From Serratia quinivorans (GTDB lineage: Bacteria > Pseudomonadota > Gammaproteobacteria > Enterobacterales > Enterobacteriaceae): 64,000 nt of DNA. The stretch covers positions 1 to 64,000 of the forward strand of contig NZ_CAMKGL010000016.1 in the NCBI RefSeq assembly GCF_946227985.1. The letters run 5' to 3'. The first letter of the stretch is position 1; each line of letters starts with the position of its first letter. Position numbers and translations under genes: made by a program. Shown piece after piece: positions 1-6,675 of the stretch. The notes below the pieces were generated by a model. It did not search any database. It was not told where the DNA came from and saw only the letters and a program-made list of their open reading frames with translations.

Positions 1-34
1 TTTTGAATTCTTCAGTGAAATTTTTGGCTGACAT
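1..34 (-). CDS. Start of an IS3-like transposase OrfA (partial)
   Basis: Eleven codons (MSAKNFTEEFK) are visible on the minus strand before the window edge, with a good AAGGAG ribosome site just upstream. The opening resembles OrfA proteins of IS3-family elements, which often begin with a basic residue, then F-x-x-EFK. If so, the end of the insertion sequence should lie within roughly 40-105, but I cannot define its terminal repeat. The call rests on very few residues and is tentative. Confidence 0.35.
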   Translation of the reverse strand, partial: MSAKNFTEEFK

Positions 35-118
35 AAACACTCCTTCATTAAGCCTCTATTATGAGGCAAAAAAGTGTCTATAAAACCCGGGTCTATTCAC
101 TATAAATTACCCTTAAGA

Positions 119-137
119 CTGCCGACAATGCCGGCAG
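119..137 (-). terminator. Hairpin after the 145-336 fragment
   Basis: An inverted repeat (CTGCCG / CGGCAG) lies directly downstream of the stop of the minus-strand reading frame ending at 145. The T-rich tail is poor, so termination is possible but not strong. Confidence 0.3.
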
Positions 138-144
138 TGATTAA

Positions 145-336
145 TCAAACGTCTGGGCAATGTTGCTTCAACCATCCCCGAACATCCGTCACCACAATAC
201 CCTGCCGAGCATTGTAGGTTTTCGCTTTATCCCAGGAGACACCATCAGCACGGGCAAACGCCAGCCGGTAGGCCGCTGTGAGACTTTCAGGTGACGCAGC
301 CACAGCATCCTGCAAAGCCTGATGATCCTCAACCAC
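145..336 (-). CDS. Small orphan reading frame, probably a 3' gene fragment
   Basis: The frame encodes about 63 residues of ordinary globular composition, ending in a WLKQHCPDV motif, and is followed by a hairpin. The only candidate start is a GTG with no ribosome site, and the frame is closed by a stop at 352-354. It overlaps the start of the HxlR gene on the other strand. I do not recognise the family. It looks like the tail of a gene whose 5' part was lost next to the insertion sequence. Confidence 0.3.
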   Translation of the reverse strand: MVEDHQALQDAVAASPESLTAAYRLAFARADGVSWDKAKTYNARQGIVVTDVRGWLKQHCPDV

Positions 337-357
337 CAGCGTATAAGGACATCAGTC

Positions 358-717
358 ATGCTCACCAAGCAGTTCAGCCAGCTGACGGTGGCGCATACCG
401 GCAACCGTTGGTCCCTGAGTATCCTCTATACGCTGGGCACCCATGGGCCTTTACGCCATGCGGAACTGGGTCGGACACTATCCGGTGTAACACGGCGCAT
501 GCTGACAAGAACGCTGCGCCATTTGGAGCGTGACGGATTGATTACTCGTCATGACTACCAACAAAAATACCCCCATCCTCACGTCGAATATCAATTAACC
601 TCAATCGGGGAAGGCGTGCTGGTTAATATGCTGCCAATGTGAGAATGGATCCTGTCAAACATGTCCGAGATCCGGGATTCCCGTAGCAAATTTATGGCTG
701 ACGCGATGAAGGGTTAA
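358..717 (+). pseudogene. HxlR-family transcriptional regulator, interrupted by an in-frame stop
   Basis: The first 94 codons encode an HxlR winged helix: GNRWSLSILYTL, then the recognition helix region RRMLTRTLRHLERDGLI and the wing HPHVEYQLTSIGEG. The ATG at 358 is preceded by AAGGA at the right spacing; an upstream ATG at 322 in this frame has none. A TGA at 640-642 follows MLPM. The same frame then continues with EWILSNM and a charged tail to a TAA at 715-717. HxlR proteins normally have a W or another hydrophobic residue and this C-terminal helix here, so TGA most simply replaces TGG. The C-terminal helix helps dimerisation in the family, so the product may be inactive. Confidence 0.65.
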
Positions 718-838
718 GGTGAAAAGACAGCGCGAAAATTAGGATTTTTACCTAAAAAACAGTTTTAAATTCAATGGAATTAGGATTCATCTTAAAATAC
801 ACCGGCATATTTATGGATATTAAATGCCAGGGAACAGG

Positions 839-967
839 ATGAACAAAAAGGAGCCTAAACCCGATTACCAGGTTGAATATGGCGAAGAATGGAAACCGGA
901 AAAAACCTCTAAATGGTTTTGGATCATACTCATCGCCATCATCGGTACTCTGGTCGCCATTTCGTGA
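839..967 (+). CDS. Small single-pass membrane protein, 42 aa
   Basis: The frame encodes 42 residues: a highly charged N-terminal half rich in K, E and P, then one hydrophobic helix (about residues 26-41, WFWIILIAIIGTLVAIS) ending at the C-terminus. An AACAGG stretch sits just upstream of the ATG. The layout suggests a tail-anchored or N-in small membrane protein. I do not recognise a named family. It stands alone between the HxlR remnant and the convergent AraC gene. Confidence 0.55.
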   Translation: MNKKEPKPDYQVEYGEEWKPEKTSKWFWIILIAIIGTLVAIS

Positions 968-982
968 AGCGCAGGCTCCCCT

Positions 983-1924
983 TCAGTGAGAAGAAATAAA
1001 ATCTGAAGGAGTCACAGGCGCAGGCAGCGAAAAGTTCTGCCTCATACGCTCAACTTCATTGAGCGGTGTTAGCCCGAAAAGACGTTTAAACTCACGACTG
1101 AACTGAGAAACGCTTTCATACCCTACCCGCGCACAGGCTGCCGAAGCTGTGAGATTATTTCGCAGCATCAGCAATCGAGCCTGATGCAACCGCGTAGATT
1201 TAAGATATTGCATCGGGGACGTGTTGGTCACGTTTTTGAAATGACTGTGGAATGTTGGCAGGCTCATGCCCGCCTCTTTCGCCAGCGCCTTCACATCCAG
1301 ATACGCGTCATACTCGGCGTGTAATTTTCGCAGCGCTTTTGCCACTTTGCCAAACTGCCCCTGCGTGGTCAGCGCATTTCGCAACATCTGCCCCTGCGCC
1401 CCGGTCATTACGCGGTAATAGATTTCCCGCATCATCGCCGGCCCCAATATCTCGGCATCCAAAGGTGAAGCCATGACCTGCAGAAAACGCAAAACCGAGA
1501 GGCTCATAGCGTCATCCATCGGACTCGATACCATACTTCGCGGAGGCTCGCTGGGGTGCGGACGATGAGCATCGAGTTGCAACATCAAATCAGCCGCCAA
1601 ACTGAAATCCAGCCGCATATAAATCGCCAACATCGGCTCTGAAGCACTGGCATCCGTTTCCATGGTAAAGGGCACCGGAACGGACACCATCAGATAATGC
1701 TGCGCATCATACAAATAGACATCATTACCCAAAAAGCCGCGTTTTCTCCCCTGCACCACAATGACGATCCCCGGTTCATATAAAACTGGTGTGCGCAGTA
1801 ATGGGCGGTTGGAGCGTAGAAAACGCACGTCCGCCAGGGCCGTTAGGTTGTAGCCTTCATGCGGTGTCAACCGATCCAAAAGCTCAATCATCTGGTCCGT
1901 AACCGTTGGCATGAAAAAGGTCAT
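983..1924 (-). CDS. AraC-family transcriptional regulator
   Basis: The protein has an AraC-type N-terminal arm (ALADVRFLRSNRP, LYEPGIVIVVQGRKRG) and a C-terminal pair of helix-turn-helices (LAKEAGMSLPTFHSHFK and RVGYESVSQFSREFKRLFG). This is the subfamily often found beside short-chain dehydrogenases and believed to respond to small organic ligands. The open frame reaches back to a TTG at 2008, but similarity to the family begins near IELLDRLTPHEGYNL. An ATG at 1924 or 1912 is therefore more likely, although neither has a clear ribosome site. It is divergent from the dehydrogenase at 2086, which it probably controls. Confidence 0.85.
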   Translation of the reverse strand: MTFFMPTVTDQMIELLDRLTPHEGYNLTALADVRFLRSNRPLLRTPVLYEPGIVIVVQGRKRGFLGNDVYLYDAQHYLMVSVPVPFTMETDASASEPMLAIYMRLDFSLAADLMLQLDAHRPHPSEPPRSMVSSPMDDAMSLSVLRFLQVMASPLDAEILGPAMMREIYYRVMTGAQGQMLRNALTTQGQFGKVAKALRKLHAEYDAYLDVKALAKEAGMSLPTFHSHFKNVTNTSPMQYLKSTRLHQARLLMLRNNLTASAACARVGYESVSQFSREFKRLFGLTPLNEVERMRQNFSLPAPVTPSDFISSH

Positions 1925-2043
1925 AGGCGTCTGAAAAGAGAAGTGGGAAGTCATTGAAGTGTGACAGTCAGCAATGGGCCTGTCCAGATAACTCAGAGGA
2001 ATAGGCAAACATCAGAGAGGATCCGGGCTACGGGTTTTATCTT

Positions 2044-2071
2044 GTCCACCCTAATCTGTCAGTCCACCCTA
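2044..2071 (+). promoter_or_regulatory. Direct repeat, candidate AraC-type operator
   Basis: The decamer GTCCACCCTA occurs twice, at 2044-2053 and 2062-2071, 18 bp apart. It lies between the divergent AraC regulator and the dehydrogenase and ends just before the latter's ribosome site. Tandem same-direction half-sites are usual for AraC-family proteins. The role is inferred. Confidence 0.45.
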
Positions 2072-2085
2072 CTGAGGATAATGCC

Positions 2086-2919
2086 ATGAATCGATCAAAA
2101 TTATTTTTCATCACCGGGGTCAGCAGCGGTTTAGGTCGCGCACTGGCAGAAGAAGCGCTTAAAGCGGGTCACCGCGTGGTCGGAACGCTGCGCAACAAGC
2201 AGGCCAAAGATGAATTCGAAACCCTGGCACCGGACCGCTGCTTTGGCCGCATTCTCGATGTCACTCATTTCGCTGCGATTGCCCCACTGGTAGACGCCGT
2301 AGAGCGGGAACTGGGAGCTGTCGACGTTCTGGTCAATAACGCCGGTTATGGCCACGAAGGGATTATGGAAGAATCGCCGCTGAGTGAAGCTCTCCACCAA
2401 TTTGAGGTCAACGTGTTTGGCGCCGTGGCCGTAATTAAAGCTTTCCTGCCTTATTTTCGGGCGCGTCGGGCCGGCCATATTCTCAATGTGACCTCCATGG
2501 GCGGCTTCATCACCTTGCCGGGGATCAGCTTCTATTGCGGCAGCAAATTTGCCTTGCAGGGAATTTCAGAAACGCTGACCAAAGAACTACAGCCCTTTAA
2601 TATTGCGGTCACCGCCATTCAGCCAGGATCTTTTCGAACCGACTGGGCCGGGCGCTCTATGGTGCGTTCACCACGCAGCATCAGCGATTACGATCAGAGT
2701 TTTGGACCGATCCGTGAAACGCGCGAAAAACGCAGCGGCCATCAACCCGGCGATCCGGTTAAGGCCGCCAAAGCCATGCTGCAACTCATCAACAGCCCTG
2801 AACCCCCGGCATCACTGCTGCTGGGCAGCGATGCCGTCATGTATGTGAGGGAAAAGCTGCACCAAATGAACAGAGATATCGATACCTGGGAAACCCTTAG
2901 CCGCTCAACCGATGGCTAA
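2086..2919 (+). CDS. Short-chain dehydrogenase/reductase (SDR)
   Basis: The 277-residue protein is a classical SDR. It has the nucleotide-binding glycine motif TGVSSGLGRALAEEA near the N-terminus, the NNAGYGHEG motif around residue 85, a catalytic Ser (LNVTSMGG) and YCGSKFALQG with the Tyr and Lys. The 'GHEG' after NNAG and the length fit the 'oxidoreductase' SDR group (about 275-285 aa) whose substrates are mostly unknown. The ATG follows GAGG at a suitable distance. It is divergent from an AraC regulator with which it probably forms a regulated pair. Confidence 0.9.
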   Translation: MNRSKLFFITGVSSGLGRALAEEALKAGHRVVGTLRNKQAKDEFETLAPDRCFGRILDVTHFAAIAPLVDAVERELGAVDVLVNNAGYGHEGIMEESPLSEALHQFEVNVFGAVAVIKAFLPYFRARRAGHILNVTSMGGFITLPGISFYCGSKFALQGISETLTKELQPFNIAVTAIQPGSFRTDWAGRSMVRSPRSISDYDQSFGPIRETREKRSGHQPGDPVKAAKAMLQLINSPEPPASLLLGSDAVMYVREKLHQMNRDIDTWETLSRSTDG

Positions 2920-2964
2920 TACTGCCTGCGTTCATTCTTGTTTACAGCAACATATAGCTTGAAG

Positions 2965-3010
2965 GTAGTCGGCGCTGGCTAAAAATTGCGTTGGCAATAG
3001 TGTCGACTAC
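2965..3010 (+). promoter_or_regulatory. Nested hairpin in the leader of the dioxygenase gene
   Basis: GTAGTCG at 2965-2971 pairs exactly with CGACTAC at 3004-3010, and an inner TTGC/GCAA hairpin lies at 2986-2997. The structure sits 55 nt upstream of the dioxygenase start. It could be an attenuator or an operator; no known riboswitch is recognised. Confidence 0.35.
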
Positions 3011-3066
3011 AATTCAATCGAAATACCTCCCTACAAAGTCAGTCTTGATTCATATTTGAGGTGATT

Positions 3067-3711
3067 ATGTTACATAAACACGAAAACGTAATAAGTATGA
3101 CTGCACTTAGCCACCAGGCCACCCAACAATTAATGCCGTCGTTTTCTGGCTTGCCCCATACACAACACGCCGACGGCAAGTACCGCTTGCGCCGCTATTC
3201 GGTCGTCAAACATCTCAATGGTCATGTGGTAGAAATTGGACCACGCAATTTCGTTCAGTCTGATGAAATCAACCACTTTCAGGGCAACGTGGTGCGCCAT
3301 TTCGAGCCGATTGACGACGCCGTATTGCAAAGCGCCGCTATGGAAGAAATGTGCAATCTGTTTGCTGAAAGCAATGATTTACCTGAAGGAACGGAAATAG
3401 AAATCCATCAGATGCGCGTGGTCGCTATTGATAATGAAACGCAGGTGGCGCCGGAAGGGATACATCAGGATGGTTTTGACCATATCGCCATGATTGGCAT
3501 CCATCGGCAAAATATTGTCGGCGGCGAGATCATGCTATACGCCGATAATCACCAGCCCCCGTTCTTTAAAAAAGTGTTGGCGGATGGTGAAGCCGTTTTG
3601 CTGGCGGACAGTAAACTATGGCATAACGCCACGCCGATCAGCGCCATTGTCCCGGAACAAGAGGGGCATCTTGACCTGTTTGTTCTGACCGCACGTGGGG
3701 AAAGAGCATGA
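3067..3711 (+). CDS. 2OG-Fe(II) dioxygenase of the PF10014 type
   Basis: The protein is about 214 residues and matches the 2OG-Fe_Oxy_2 family, which includes bacterial free-L-isoleucine hydroxylases. The facial triad is visible: the H-x-D of EGIHQDGFDH (about residues 136-138) and the distal His of SKLWHNATPI. The GGEIMLY strand between them is typical. The ATG at 3067 is chosen over the GTG at 3061 because GAGGTG lies just upstream of the ATG. The gene overlaps the following class V aminotransferase-fold gene by four bases, so they are translationally coupled. The substrate is likely a free amino acid or similar molecule; this is inference from the family. Confidence 0.8.
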   Translation: MLHKHENVISMTALSHQATQQLMPSFSGLPHTQHADGKYRLRRYSVVKHLNGHVVEIGPRNFVQSDEINHFQGNVVRHFEPIDDAVLQSAAMEEMCNLFAESNDLPEGTEIEIHQMRVVAIDNETQVAPEGIHQDGFDHIAMIGIHRQNIVGGEIMLYADNHQPPFFKKVLADGEAVLLADSKLWHNATPISAIVPEQEGHLDLFVLTARGERA

Positions 3712-4949
3712 CATTTACTGCCGAACTCGCCCGCGCCCAGTTTAGTGCGCTGACCCAAAGCTATGATGATAAACCCGTTATCTTTTTCGATGGGCCTGGC
3801 GGTTCTCAGGTTTCGCAAAGCGTGCTGGAGAAAATGACCCACTACCTGGGGAAATATAACGCCAATCTGGGCGGGCATTATTTTTCCAGCCATAAGACTA
3901 CTGAGGTGATGGATAATGCAAGGGAATCAGTGCGCACCTTCTTGAATGCGCCCTCACCCGATAATATCGTTTTTGGCATGAACATGACCTCGCTGACGTT
4001 CCACCTCAGCCGCATCATTAGCCGTGATTGGCGAGCCGGGGACGAGATCATCGTTACCGAGCTGGATCACTACGCCAATGTCTCCGGCTGGCAGCAGGCG
4101 GCAAATGACAAACAGGTCACCATGCATCAAATCCCACTGCAACAAGCGGATTGTTCTTTGGATACCGCCCGGCTGTGCGAAAAAATCACCGCAAAAACTC
4201 GCCTGGTCGCGGTCACTTATGCATCTAATGTCACGGGCAGCATTGTCGATATTAAAGCCATCACCGAGGCCGCCCACCGGGTCGGCGCGCAGGTTTACGT
4301 CGACGCAGTGCATTATGCTCCGCATAACCTGATCGATGTGCAGGCGCTGGGTTGCGACTTTCTGGTGTGTTCTGCCTATAAGTTCTTTGGCCCGCATATC
4401 GGCATGGCCTATATCGCGCCGCAATGGCTGCAACGGCTGCAACCCTATAAAGTCGAGCCGGCCACCGACATTGGCCCAGGCCGTTTTGAGACCGGCACCC
4501 AAAGTTTCGAAGGGTTGGCCGGCGTAACGGCAGCCATTGACTACCTGGCGCAATGGGGCACGCCAGGCGCTCCTTTAAGGCAGCGTTTGCAGGAAAGTTT
4601 TGCCGACTATCACCGCCATGAAGAGAACCTGTGCAGGCACTTCCTGCAAGGCCTGCAGAACGTCGACGGCGTGCGGCTTTACGGTACCTCGCAGGCAGAC
4701 ATTCACCGTCGCACTCCGACCTTTGCTCTGACCTTTAGCGGCCATGCGCCTGAGGAAATTGCCCGTCGACTTGGCCGGCACAATATCTGCGCCGGCAGCG
4801 GGCACTTCTATGCACTGGGGTTAATTCGGCGGTTGAACCTGCAGGACAGCGGCGGCGTGCTGCGCATTGGAATGATGCATTACAATACTCAGCAGGAAAT
4901 CGACATGCTGTTTGAGGTGCTCGCCAGCGAACGCTTGATCCATGCGTAA
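3708..4949 (+). CDS. Cysteine-desulfurase-like PLP enzyme (class V aminotransferase fold)
   Basis: The 413-residue protein is a class V aminotransferase-fold enzyme. It has an N-terminal FFDGPGGSQVSQSVLEKM, a PLP-anchoring Asp in VYVDAVHYAPH, and the Schiff-base Lys in VCSAYKFFGPHIG. Its length and N-terminus fit the 'cysteine desulfurase-like' family (TIGR01976), whose real reaction is not established. I see no adjacent iron-sulfur scaffold gene, so a role in cofactor sulfur supply is doubtful. Start overlaps the dioxygenase stop (ATGA). The pair probably modifies one substrate in two steps, or makes a small specialised metabolite. Confidence 0.8.
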   Translation: MTFTAELARAQFSALTQSYDDKPVIFFDGPGGSQVSQSVLEKMTHYLGKYNANLGGHYFSSHKTTEVMDNARESVRTFLNAPSPDNIVFGMNMTSLTFHLSRIISRDWRAGDEIIVTELDHYANVSGWQQAANDKQVTMHQIPLQQADCSLDTARLCEKITAKTRLVAVTYASNVTGSIVDIKAITEAAHRVGAQVYVDAVHYAPHNLIDVQALGCDFLVCSAYKFFGPHIGMAYIAPQWLQRLQPYKVEPATDIGPGRFETGTQSFEGLAGVTAAIDYLAQWGTPGAPLRQRLQESFADYHRHEENLCRHFLQGLQNVDGVRLYGTSQADIHRRTPTFALTFSGHAPEEIARRLGRHNICAGSGHFYALGLIRRLNLQDSGGVLRIGMMHYNTQQEIDMLFEVLASERLIHA

Positions 4950-5017
4950 AGTCTATTGGTGGAAACGCCGAGTCGTGAGGACAGATATTGTCTATGGGAT
5001 CGGAGTCACTCCATGAC

Positions 5018-5034
5018 AGGGGCGCAATGCCCCT
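5018..5034 (+). terminator. Rho-independent terminator, probably two-way
   Basis: A GC-rich hairpin (AGGGGC / GCCCCT) is followed by TATTCTTT on the plus strand. It lies between the convergent desulfurase-like gene and the immunity-type gene. Confidence 0.6.
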
Positions 5035-5390
5035 TATTCTTTGGGATAAGAAAATTCAGCAGTGACTAAATGTGACTCTAATTTCTCAGATTGAACAGCG
5101 TACGCGAAGATATACCGCTCTCCAGATGTAAACTTAAATCCGAACACAGGAAGACACTCCCCCTTCGGTACATAAACAGGCTTGTCATCAAAAATCTTGT
5201 GAAGAGAGTCGCTTTTATCGCTGTTGATTTGAATAGCAGTGATCCGTTCCTGTGGCTCCAGTGGCGACACCACACAAACATGATTGTCTTTGATAAATGC
5301 CGTTGTAGATTCTCGATCTACCATTCAATCACCAAGCCCAGGGCATCCCGTTAAGAGAAATACGACAGCCAGCAACATTCTATTTTTCAT
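5034..5390 (-). pseudogene. Immunity-type lipoprotein, stop codon just after the lipobox
   Basis: From the ATG at 5388-5390 the frame reads a lipoprotein signal: MKNRMLLAVVFLLTGC, where LTGC is a lipobox, then PGLGD. A TGA at 5325-5327 follows, and the same frame goes straight on with MVDRESTTAFIKDN for 96 more residues. Related lipoproteins that I recall, annotated as putative T6SS immunity lipoproteins, have an Arg at this point (CPGxGDR), so CGA to TGA is the simplest reading. Translation might restart at the ATG right after the stop, but that product would lack the signal and stay in the cytoplasm. It lies two bases downstream of the decayed metallopeptidase-like gene, as an effector-immunity pair would. 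Confidence 0.65.
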
Positions 5391-5392
5391 GA

Positions 5393-5934
5393 TTAACGCC
5401 CCTTCCCTGTTACGATTTTCTGGTAAAGCGAGGGGACATCCTGCAACTTATCTCCCCCCTGTACATCCCCATTCGCCCAGGTCTCTGATAGTAAGACCAC
5501 TTACTGATCCCATAAACCAGCAGTAGCCAGTAATCAGCTAAAATAGAGGCTTGCTGTTCAAGAGAATAATCAGTGAGTTTGTCTTTATCCAGTCTGTAGG
5601 TATATTCAGCAGCCCAGCTAAAAGCACCCCGCATTCTCACCCATTGCCCGTGTTGGTGTTGCCACACATGCCCCAGTTCATGGATGAAAACATATTTATC
5701 TTCGACGAAAACCGAGTTTGCGGAGAAGTCTTCTCTATACATCGGCTTTCTGTACCATAACTCCCCGTTGGGCGTCATCGTGTAGTTCTGTTTCTGTAGG
5801 CCGAATGGTAATTAGCTGTCGCAATGAATCCAGACACGGCTATAAACTATCGAATCACCGAACCCCGTGCGAGCCATTGCAATCTCGCCCAACGTCATCC
5901 GGCGTAATGTTCCTTCCTCAACCTGTGCGCTCAT
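5393..5934 (-). pseudogene. Metallopeptidase-like vgr/Rhs-associated protein (candidate T6SS effector), decayed
   Basis: The gene opens with a strong AAGGAGG site and an ATG at 5932-5934, and reads MSAQVEEGTLRRMTLGEIAM to residue 40. A TAA at 5812-5814 then breaks the frame, which resumes with LPFGLQKQNYTMTPNGE. The zinc-binding motif HELGH (KYVFIHELGHVWQHQ) follows. Near the end the frame is lost at a run of six G (about 5436-5441). Adding one base gives GDKLQDVPSLYQKIV and a stop at 5393-5395, two bases before the lipoprotein ATG. With both lesions repaired the product would be about 180 aa, like the small 'vgr-related' proteins found beside T6SS spike genes. No vgrG is in this window. Confidence 0.65.
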
Positions 5935-6433
5935 AAACTGCCCTCCTTGTCTGATTTATTTCAGGTTATCCAAGGTACAGAAAACGTGCAACTAACGGAT
6001 TTTGGACAATAAAGCCTTATTGCCCGTTGGTGGTAAGACAACGTGCGGAGCCGTCAGGCGACTTCATTAGGGTGTGTCAGACAGTGATACTCATCAGTAC
6101 CCGAAGGAGCGAGGCCGAACCGCTGGCAGAGCCTACATTTCGTGTGCAGGGACGAAAACCGCCATGAACCTGTTTAGTGACATCGGGCTTAAATGCGCCT
6201 TGCTATGAGCTTTCTGCGAGTATTTAGAGCCTAGGGTGGGGCTTAGGTTTCTTGTTTTACTATCGCGGTAAGACGCTGGAACGACCGCCAACGGTTTAAT
6301 ATGCTCGCAGATCAACTACACACCAAACAGTGACATTTACGGATGTAGTTCAATGGCACGGATAGCGTTATAGGTGAGAAATCACCTTAGCTAGAGGTAT
6401 TTATAAATTAATGCATTGATTTATAAGTGGAAA
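5935..6433 (+). other. Gene-poor stretch between the decayed pair and tRNA-Gly
   Basis: I find no convincing gene here. A 60-codon minus-strand frame at 6133-6315 has no ribosome site and no recognisable family. The stretch contains a 13-base inverted copy of part of the tRNA-Gly D-arm region (6344-6356) and a small GGTGA/TCACC hairpin. It probably represents island remains at the tRNA 3' end. Confidence 0.5.
6344..6356 (+). repeat. Inverted 13-bp copy of part of tRNA-Gly
   Basis: TGTAGTTCAATGG occurs here on the plus strand and in the tRNA at 6490-6502 on the minus strand. It covers the end of the acceptor stem and part of the D arm. The rest of this stretch does not fold as a tRNA, so it may be a tRNA fragment left by past rearrangement, or chance. 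Confidence 0.4.
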
Positions 6434-6507
6434 TGGAGCGGGTGAAGGGAATCGAACCCTCGTATGCAGCTTGGGAAGCTGCCGTTCTACCATTGAACTA
6501 CACCCGC
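6434..6507 (-). tRNA. glyU: tRNA-Gly (anticodon CCC)
   Basis: The 74-nt minus-strand sequence folds as a tRNA with acceptor GCGGGTG/CACCCGC, the D-loop TTCAATGG, the anticodon loop TTCCCAA (CCC, reading GGG), the T-arm GGGTTCGATTCCC and an encoded CCA. It is nearly identical to E. coli glyU and, as there, lies close to lysS. Its 3' end faces the accessory region at 1-6433, the usual side for islands integrated at tRNA genes. Confidence 0.95.
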
Positions 6508-6624
6508 ATCGGTGTGCGGCTGTCATTATAACCGGTTATCCCTGCCGGGCAAGCGGAGATAACGCGTAACTGCTGGTGTTTTAAGCAGTTAGCGATAATA
6601 GGCACTATCCTCACTCATCAGACG

Positions 6625-6656
6625 AAAAAAAACCGGCACAGTCGCCTGCGCCGGTT
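6625..6656 (-). terminator. lysS terminator
   Basis: On the minus strand AACCGGC and GCCGGTT form a hairpin followed by eight T residues, directly after the lysS stop. It should end the xerD-dsbC-recJ-prfB-lysS transcript. Confidence 0.85.
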
Positions 6657-6675
6657 GATATTCATTACTGCGAAG

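Noticed and set aside
6133-6315. 60-codon minus-strand frame in the gap before tRNA-Gly
   Set aside because: No ribosome site, no family resemblance and no conserved features; kept only as part of the unexplained stretch.
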